Origin: Tubulanus polymorphus
Taxonomy: Eukaryota; Nemertea; Palaeonemertea; Tubulaniformes; Tubulanidae
DNA: 64,000 nucleotides
Assembly: GCF_964204645.1 (NCBI RefSeq)
Contig: NC_134029.1
Coordinates: forward strand, 18,868,450 to 18,932,449
Direction of reading: 5' to 3'
The notes beneath the pieces were generated by a model that did not search any database, was not told the origin of the DNA, and saw nothing but the letters and a program-made list of their open reading frames with translations. The translations under genes were made by a program, and so were the position numbers. Of this stretch, positions 59,263 to 64,000 are shown piece after piece (within the stretch, counting starts at the first letter, position 1; every line of letters starts with the position of its first letter).

Positions 59263-59774
59263 ATTAATAGCTCCTGTATTTTTGACACCGTTTATATTTT
59301 ATACCGTTTTAAATGGTTACCGAGTCTCTTATAGCGAGATTAGGTTCAACCTTAGATTGTAAACTTAGATACCCTTTTCCATTTTAACCTTGATTTTTAT
59401 CACGAACCGGTTGCGATTCGTGAACAAAAAAATTATGGTTTTTATTCTTGATTTTTGATGTGTGTTAAGTGTTTAAGGTTACCTGTATTTGTGCTAATAA
59501 CCTGTGTACTCTCTCAACAAAATGCACTTGAGGACTCTGTCGACATCAAGAGATATACTTGTGTCAAGAATGTGACCTTATTTACTCGATCAACTCACCT
59601 CAATCTAAAAAATGATTTACTCTTTAAGAGAGATGTCGACGACAATGAGAGACAAGTGTTTTTAATGTATCGATTTACTTAGTTAAAAAATGAACCCAAA
59701 GAGTACCAATACATTGCTCCTATAGCATATATGATTTGAATGGGCAAAATTAAATCTACGATTGAATTAGAAGA

Positions 59775-60301
59775 AATATTAGTAGTATAGCTATAAGGGG
59801 GGGTTCTGGCACAGGCAAACATTTAGGCTAATCAGACAACCTTTTGGGCAAATCTGGCAAAATTTTCGGCAAACTTTTAGGCAAATTCGGCTCGCATATC
59901 AATTTGTTTGATGGCTTTCCATTCAGTCGACTTAGCGAAAAGTTTCACAAGTAGTAATGGCCTCAATCCGTTTTCAGGTAAACATCTTTTTTTCTTCATC
60001 TTAATGAACAAAAACACAATTAAGAATCACAGGATAACATCATTTGAAATAAATCTAAATAAGAAATTTCACACACCAAAATATAACAATGGCGATAAAT
60101 ATGTCATGAAAGTCTCCCCAAATGATTAGAAATGTCTTCTAAATGCTTATCCAGAATTTTGTCGAGTTTGCGGGAGACTCCCAAAGTTTGCCAGATTTAT
60201 GAGGTTTCCTGAAAGAATGCCGGATGTGCCGGAAACTTTGCCGGATTTGCCTGAAAAGTTGCCTGTGCCAGAACCCCCTTATAGCTATACTACTAATATT
60301 C
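59775..60301. mobile_element. MITE family O with about 47-bp terminal inverted repeats
   Basis: Left AATATTAGTAGTATAGCTAT then AAGGGGGGGTTCTGGCACAG; right TGTGCCAGAACCCCCTTATA then GCTATACTACTAATATT. The interior reiterates GGCAAATTTGCCGG-like words (GGCAAACTTTTAGGC, TTTGCCGGATTTGCC). About 527 bp, non-coding; the short frame 59908-60129 has no domain. No other copy in the window. Confidence 0.75.
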
Positions 60302-60371
60302 ATAATGTATGAAAATTTTTATTTATTCTATAAAAACATATTACCGTCATGTCCTGGTTTGGAGTTGATGG

Positions 60372-60650
60372 CAGGGTGGCCACTGACTTGGCAAACTCAG
60401 GGAATCAGAAAAATCAGGGAAAACTCCTGATTAATTGTACTAAAAACCTGGTAAACTCAAAAAATTTGGATGATGCTATTCACCATATGTTTCTTATCAA
60501 CGCGTGATTCAATGAAAAATGTATGGATTATTACATCTTAAACCTAGAAATTTCCGATTCACTGGGTATTTTGTGTAATCACATGATAAAAAACAAGGAA
60601 AACTCAGGGATTTATAAATGGTAAGAAAGTGGCGCCACTTATCATCGATA
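60372..60650. mobile_element. hAT-like MITE, family N (decayed right end)
   Basis: CAGGGTGGCCACTGAC at the left, AGTGGCGCCACTT near the right, with reiterated CAGGGAAAACTC and GGTAAACTC words. Confidence 0.5.
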
Positions 60651-60797
60651 ATATGGAAGTAACACGAATTCAAGACGCTTCTTGAGCTTTGTAAACCTCA
60701 ATCAATACCAGACAGTGGCAGAGGGGATGAGAAGTGTTTCTAAGATGCTATTTTTGTTAGTAAGGTCTAATTATTTTTTTGTGATTTTTTTTTTTAG

Positions 60798-60894
60798 TAT
60801 CTTTAGATGCAAATATGCCGTGCAGTAAATCATTATGACTGCATCTTTTGAAGACAGCTACAGAGAAATTGACCGATACCTCCAAGAAGCACAG
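60798..60894 (+). CDS. Candidate first coding exon (starts MTASFEDS)
   Basis: A long T-rich tract ending TTTTTTTTTTAG gives an acceptor at 60797, and CACAG|GTATGT gives a donor at 60894/60895. ATG at 60835 opens 20 codons, MTASFEDS...DRYLQEAQ, ending in phase 0. An in-frame TAA lies nine bases upstream, so the ATG is a true start, preceded by a UTR intron. Upstream ATGs at 60806 and 60814 make short ORFs; the one at 60814 ends in the overlapping TGA of ATGA at the start codon. The peptide is acidic and amphipathic. Its DRYLQ word is faintly like the N-terminal ERYLQ of some Kruppel-like factors, far too little to name it. No following exon is certain. Confidence 0.55.
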
Positions 60895-61144
60895 GTATGT
60901 ATTCATACCACTTGGTATGTTTCGCTACTACAGTTAATTGTCCTTTTAATCTATTATTATTCATTCCATTTTTGGCTTTTTCGCTTCAATTTTGACTTTT
61001 TAAAGTATTTTGTTCAATCTTAATTTCATTAATAAGGAAATAGTCGACCTTTCCCTTTTTTGATAAAATCAGGCCCAACACTGCTTATGAGCAAAAGCGT
61101 TGGTTTTTGCAGTGTGAGGTATTTTTGAGTGAGTTAAATGCTGA
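60895..61144. other. Presumed intron start
   Basis: Follows the donor of the MTASFEDS exon; no coding sequence seen. Confidence 0.4.
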
Positions 61145-61281
61145 AGCCAAATGCACACGATGCAGGGAAACATGGAATGTTTGATCTCGGAAATATTGTT
61201 TCCCTAATCATGTTTCTCGAATGTTCGGAAACGTGTTCCTGTCTCCTGTTTCCATGTTTCCGTGCGTCATGTGCGTTGGCT
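61145..61281. mobile_element. MITE family B, short form, TGA duplication
   Basis: AGCCAAATGCACACGATGCAG to GTCATGTGCGTTGGCT, 137 bp, flanked by TGA on both sides (61142-61144 and 61282-61284). Confidence 0.8.
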
Positions 61282-61417
61282 TGACCGAGGGCTTTCATTT
61301 CAAGATGAGCAAAAACCTTGCTTGTGTGGCCACGTTTTAATTTTTGTCCTATTGGCTTCTTTTGATAAGTCGTAGCAATAACTCTGAATCTAAATCAAAT
61401 GACTGTTTAAAATGTTT

Positions 61418-61706
61418 CAGGGTGGCCACTATCCTAGAATTCAGGGAAAAGTCAGACAATTTTTTTTCTCAAAAAAGTCGGGGATAGTCAGGCAATTTCG
61501 TAGAAAAGGTAAAAATCAGGGAAAATTGTTGAGATTTGCTAGACTATGTCTTACGTATTTGACTGTGTTATTTGGTTGAAATTCTTAGCAAATCGAGTCA
61601 GAGAAAACAGCGTACGTGTCAGGCACTAGTCGAGGAATAGTCAGGGAAAACAACGTACATCAGGGAATAGTCAGGGAAGATGCATGTCAAATAAGTGGCC
61701 ACCCTG
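61418..61706. mobile_element. hAT-like MITE, family N, both ends
   Basis: CAGGGTGGCCACT at the left and AGTGGCCACCCTG at the right, with reiterated AGTCAGGGAA words inside. The 8-bp flanks do not match, so a duplication is not shown. Confidence 0.7.
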
Positions 61707-62182
61707 GTTTTCAACAATCTGGGATTTTGAGTTAATCTTTTTGTTTAGTTTTTCAATTCGATAAACCCTGAATTCGAGATTGATTTATTGATTATTTGCA
61801 GTGACTCTGAGTAGCTGAAAAGAAAATGTCGCCTCTTCATCCCGCTTTGTCCGGCATATTTTTCTAGATACGTCAGGTTGAATTCTTTGTCTGTAGTTGT
61901 TTCCTATGTACGTATCTTTCGAAAAAACTTAACACACACCGATTTATTTTTTTCTGCTTTTAATTGAAGGATTTGTCGTGTAGATCGTGTAGGTAACAAC
62001 TGAACTCTTAATATTTTTCTCTTCACCTTTTCGAAAACGAATTCATGGGCTAAGTTTTATAGACGTGCAGATATTCATTATATAATACCGGTATCAATCT
62101 GCGACCTTGAAGCACCCCTTCGGACATTCGTCGTCATCGGTTGAAATTTCGATGATCAATTTAAGGAAAGTATGGTGATGAA
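61707..62182. other. No firm gene
   Basis: A pyrimidine-rich acceptor (TTTCTGCTTTTAATTGAAG) ends at 61969, and a 23-nt stretch follows before GTAACA. It is phase-compatible with the MTASFEDS exon (reading DLSCRSC) but too short to trust. Confidence 0.25.
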
Positions 62183-62422
62183 AGCCTTGGATCACATGAC
62201 AAGACGATCTTGCCCAGGCCAAAATGGACTGGATCGAGCACGAGTCATACAATAACCATTATCTCGATACAAAATGTAATAAAGCAAAATAAATCACTTC
62301 CAGATCCACTCGCAATTCATAAGCAATAATTTGACCTGTGCTAAAATTGAGCAAATTTTGGATAGGCCAGTTGGACCAGATCTAATTTGGCCGGTGCCAA
62401 AAATATTCGTGTGATGATGGCT
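62183..62422. mobile_element. MITE family A, diverged
   Basis: AGCCTTGGATCACATGACAAG, CCCAGGCCAAAATGG, TAATTTGACCTGTGCTAAAA, and the right end TCGTGTGATGATGGCT. Confidence 0.6.
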
Positions 62423-63643
62423 AAATGATTGGTATTTGAAGTTCATTCGCATCCAAGTGTCTAGCGGTAGCAGATTGATAAGTAGGGCTCGTTGAAATTT
62501 ATGATCTTAAATTCCAAAAGGCCAAGTACTGTGTTTGGAATAGTCCACAGTGACATAGTATAAATTATATCAAAAGCTGGAGCCCAATTTCTATTATGGC
62601 CCTGAATTCAGTCTATAAAACCGGCCTGTTTTTATTTTCATTTATGATTTTCTCTGAGTCTGGATAATTTTTCCATAAAATTGCGTATACATTCAGCAAC
62701 TGTTTTTCTTTCTTGCTCGAATTCTAATTTTCCATCCGCCCGGTTTCCACACATCTCGGCGAGCGGGATTCATTTCAATTTCATCAATGAATGCAAATAG
62801 CATGGAAATTGAAGATGGTACAACCTCACGCAATTAGTCTACGCAGTTAGATCTTGGCGTACAGTCTGGCATTGATTTTGTTGTGTATTGACAGAGAAGC
62901 AGCTTTGGCCGTTTATTTTCCAATCAAGGACCATCGAGAGAGTACGGATTCTCCGATACAAGCACCGAGTCAGTGCGTAACATTCGCCAGACGCAGCCAT
63001 CCAAGTTCGGCTGTAGTTGAATAATGATTAATTAAAATGATCATTATATCCTGCGGTTCGTCCACTTTTGGCTGGGATTTGAACCCGATGACATTGAGCA
63101 GCCACTGTACGAATCGCTTCCCGAACAGACCCAGCACGCGTGTAGTTGTACAGCTTTGCTCCAAAGAATAATGTCAAATTTCTGGAGCAATGAATCTTGA
63201 TCTAAATACGAATCTGCCACTCACGAGTGGACCGTACCAATCAGATCGCCTGATATATAATTCATTGATCTAAACATTATGCAATAAACCTGACTAAATG
63301 AAATGTGATATCTGATTGGTTGATAATGACATCATAGCTATGTTTTGCAAACTACAATATGCGCATCAGGTCTATCGGCCCCTTGGTTATTGAAGTTAGT
63401 CGACTACTTATGAAAGTGAAACCGAATATCAGTTAGTCGGAACTTTTAGTCGAGAAAAAGTCGATTCACTGTAGTTTGGACCTAATTCCAAGATGGCTGA
63501 CACACTAGTCGACTAGCTACGAAAACCAAAGTTCACTCAGTGTTTCGTAACATGGCACAGTATCGATACCAACATGTTTGAATTCCTGCCTAGGGAGGAT
63601 GCCTACTGCTTAATGAACCAACCTCATGGCTATGGATTACAAA
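62423..63643. other. No gene seen; short repeat shared with 32.3 kb
   Basis: About 63390-63560 shares CAAGATGGCTGACAC and TCGACTAGCTACGAAAACC with 32300-32410 (CAAGATGGCCGACAC, TCGACTAACTACGAAAACC), a diverged dispersed repeat. No exon is supported. Confidence 0.4.
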
Positions 63644-63938
63644 AGCCGCGATCACATGGAGACAGTTTGGCCCAAGATCACGGATCGGGCCTGATTAAAA
63701 TTTTGCCTAATTGGAGAGCAAGTTCAGACGTTAACCCCTCACTCAATGCAGCGAAGTGAGTCACTTTCAAAACCAGTTGCAATTCACGTGCAATAATTTT
63801 GCACGCTAAAATTTGGCTTGGGCTTGGTCTGAAGTGTTTGGTCTGGCCAAACTGGTACGGGCCCGTTTTGCACCCATTTGGACAGTTGTTCCGGGCCCGA
63901 TTTTGCTCGGGCCAAAAATGCTGGTGTGATCGCGGCTA
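63644..63938. mobile_element. MITE family A, near full length
   Basis: AGCCGCGATCACATGGAGAC to GCTGGTGTGATCGCGGCT, with the CTAAAATTTGGCTTGGGC and GGACAGTTGTTCCGGGCC segments. Flanks AAA and ATA do not match. Confidence 0.8.
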
Positions 63939-64000
63939 TAGTCTGCCTCATTCCAGATCTTTATATCTATGAATACGTGATTTATTTATATCTTTATGAA

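Noticed and set aside
60835-60894. Assignment of the MTASFEDS exon to the Kruppel-like factor family
   Set aside because: Only a five-residue DRYLQ/ERYLQ resemblance; no zinc finger or other exon is visible in the window.

Overview
The window reads as nuclear DNA of an animal, most likely a marine invertebrate (lophotrochozoan suspected, not proven). It is AT-rich, has no operons or long host ORFs, and carries many small inverted-repeat transposons, a degraded non-LTR retrotransposon, tRNA-like SINE sequence, microsatellites and isolated short exons with canonical GT..AG borders. Nothing bacterial or viral was recognised.

Layout. 1-4.07 kb: non-coding, with one possible short exon at the left edge, a small foldback element and a CAGCTGAAA-rich patch. 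4.07-9.31 kb: a minus-strand LINE of CR1/L2-like organisation (ORF1 with coiled coil and nucleic-acid-binding region; ORF2 with AP endonuclease, reverse transcriptase and a Cys/His tail) carrying two frameshifts and an in-frame stop. 9.3-25.7 kb: intergenic or intronic DNA with MITEs and a duplicated CpG-rich block. About 25.9-26.16 kb: a possible first exon ending in a strong donor. 26-47 kb: long repeat-filled DNA with one small candidate exon at 43.7 kb. 46.9-47.24 kb: CpG-rich DNA followed by a clear signal-peptide first exon. 47-60 kb: repeats, a 400-nt polypyrimidine tract and a minisatellite. 60.80-60.89 kb: a good candidate first coding exon. 60.9-64 kb: more MITEs.

Repeats dominate. 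At least 21 copies or fragments belong to one MITE family (A; termini AGCCGCGATCACACGG). It shares its terminal AGCC/AGCT, 3-bp target duplications (ATA, TTA, TAA, TGA) and subterminal CACACG-type words with four families whose interiors differ (B, C, E, F), which suggests one transposase source with PIF/Harbinger-like target choice. A second group (G, H) has TTAA-flanked piggyBac-like ends. Others look pogo/Tigger-like or hAT-like. A roughly 180-bp-arm inverted repeat at 44.35-44.73 kb with a 13-bp target duplication carries a hairpin-GAAACG-AATAAA module reminiscent of Penelope-like terminal repeats.

Host exons visible here are first or internal exons of genes whose remaining exons are mostly outside the window or too short to call, so no host pathway can be assigned. 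All identities were made by eye; no database search was run.
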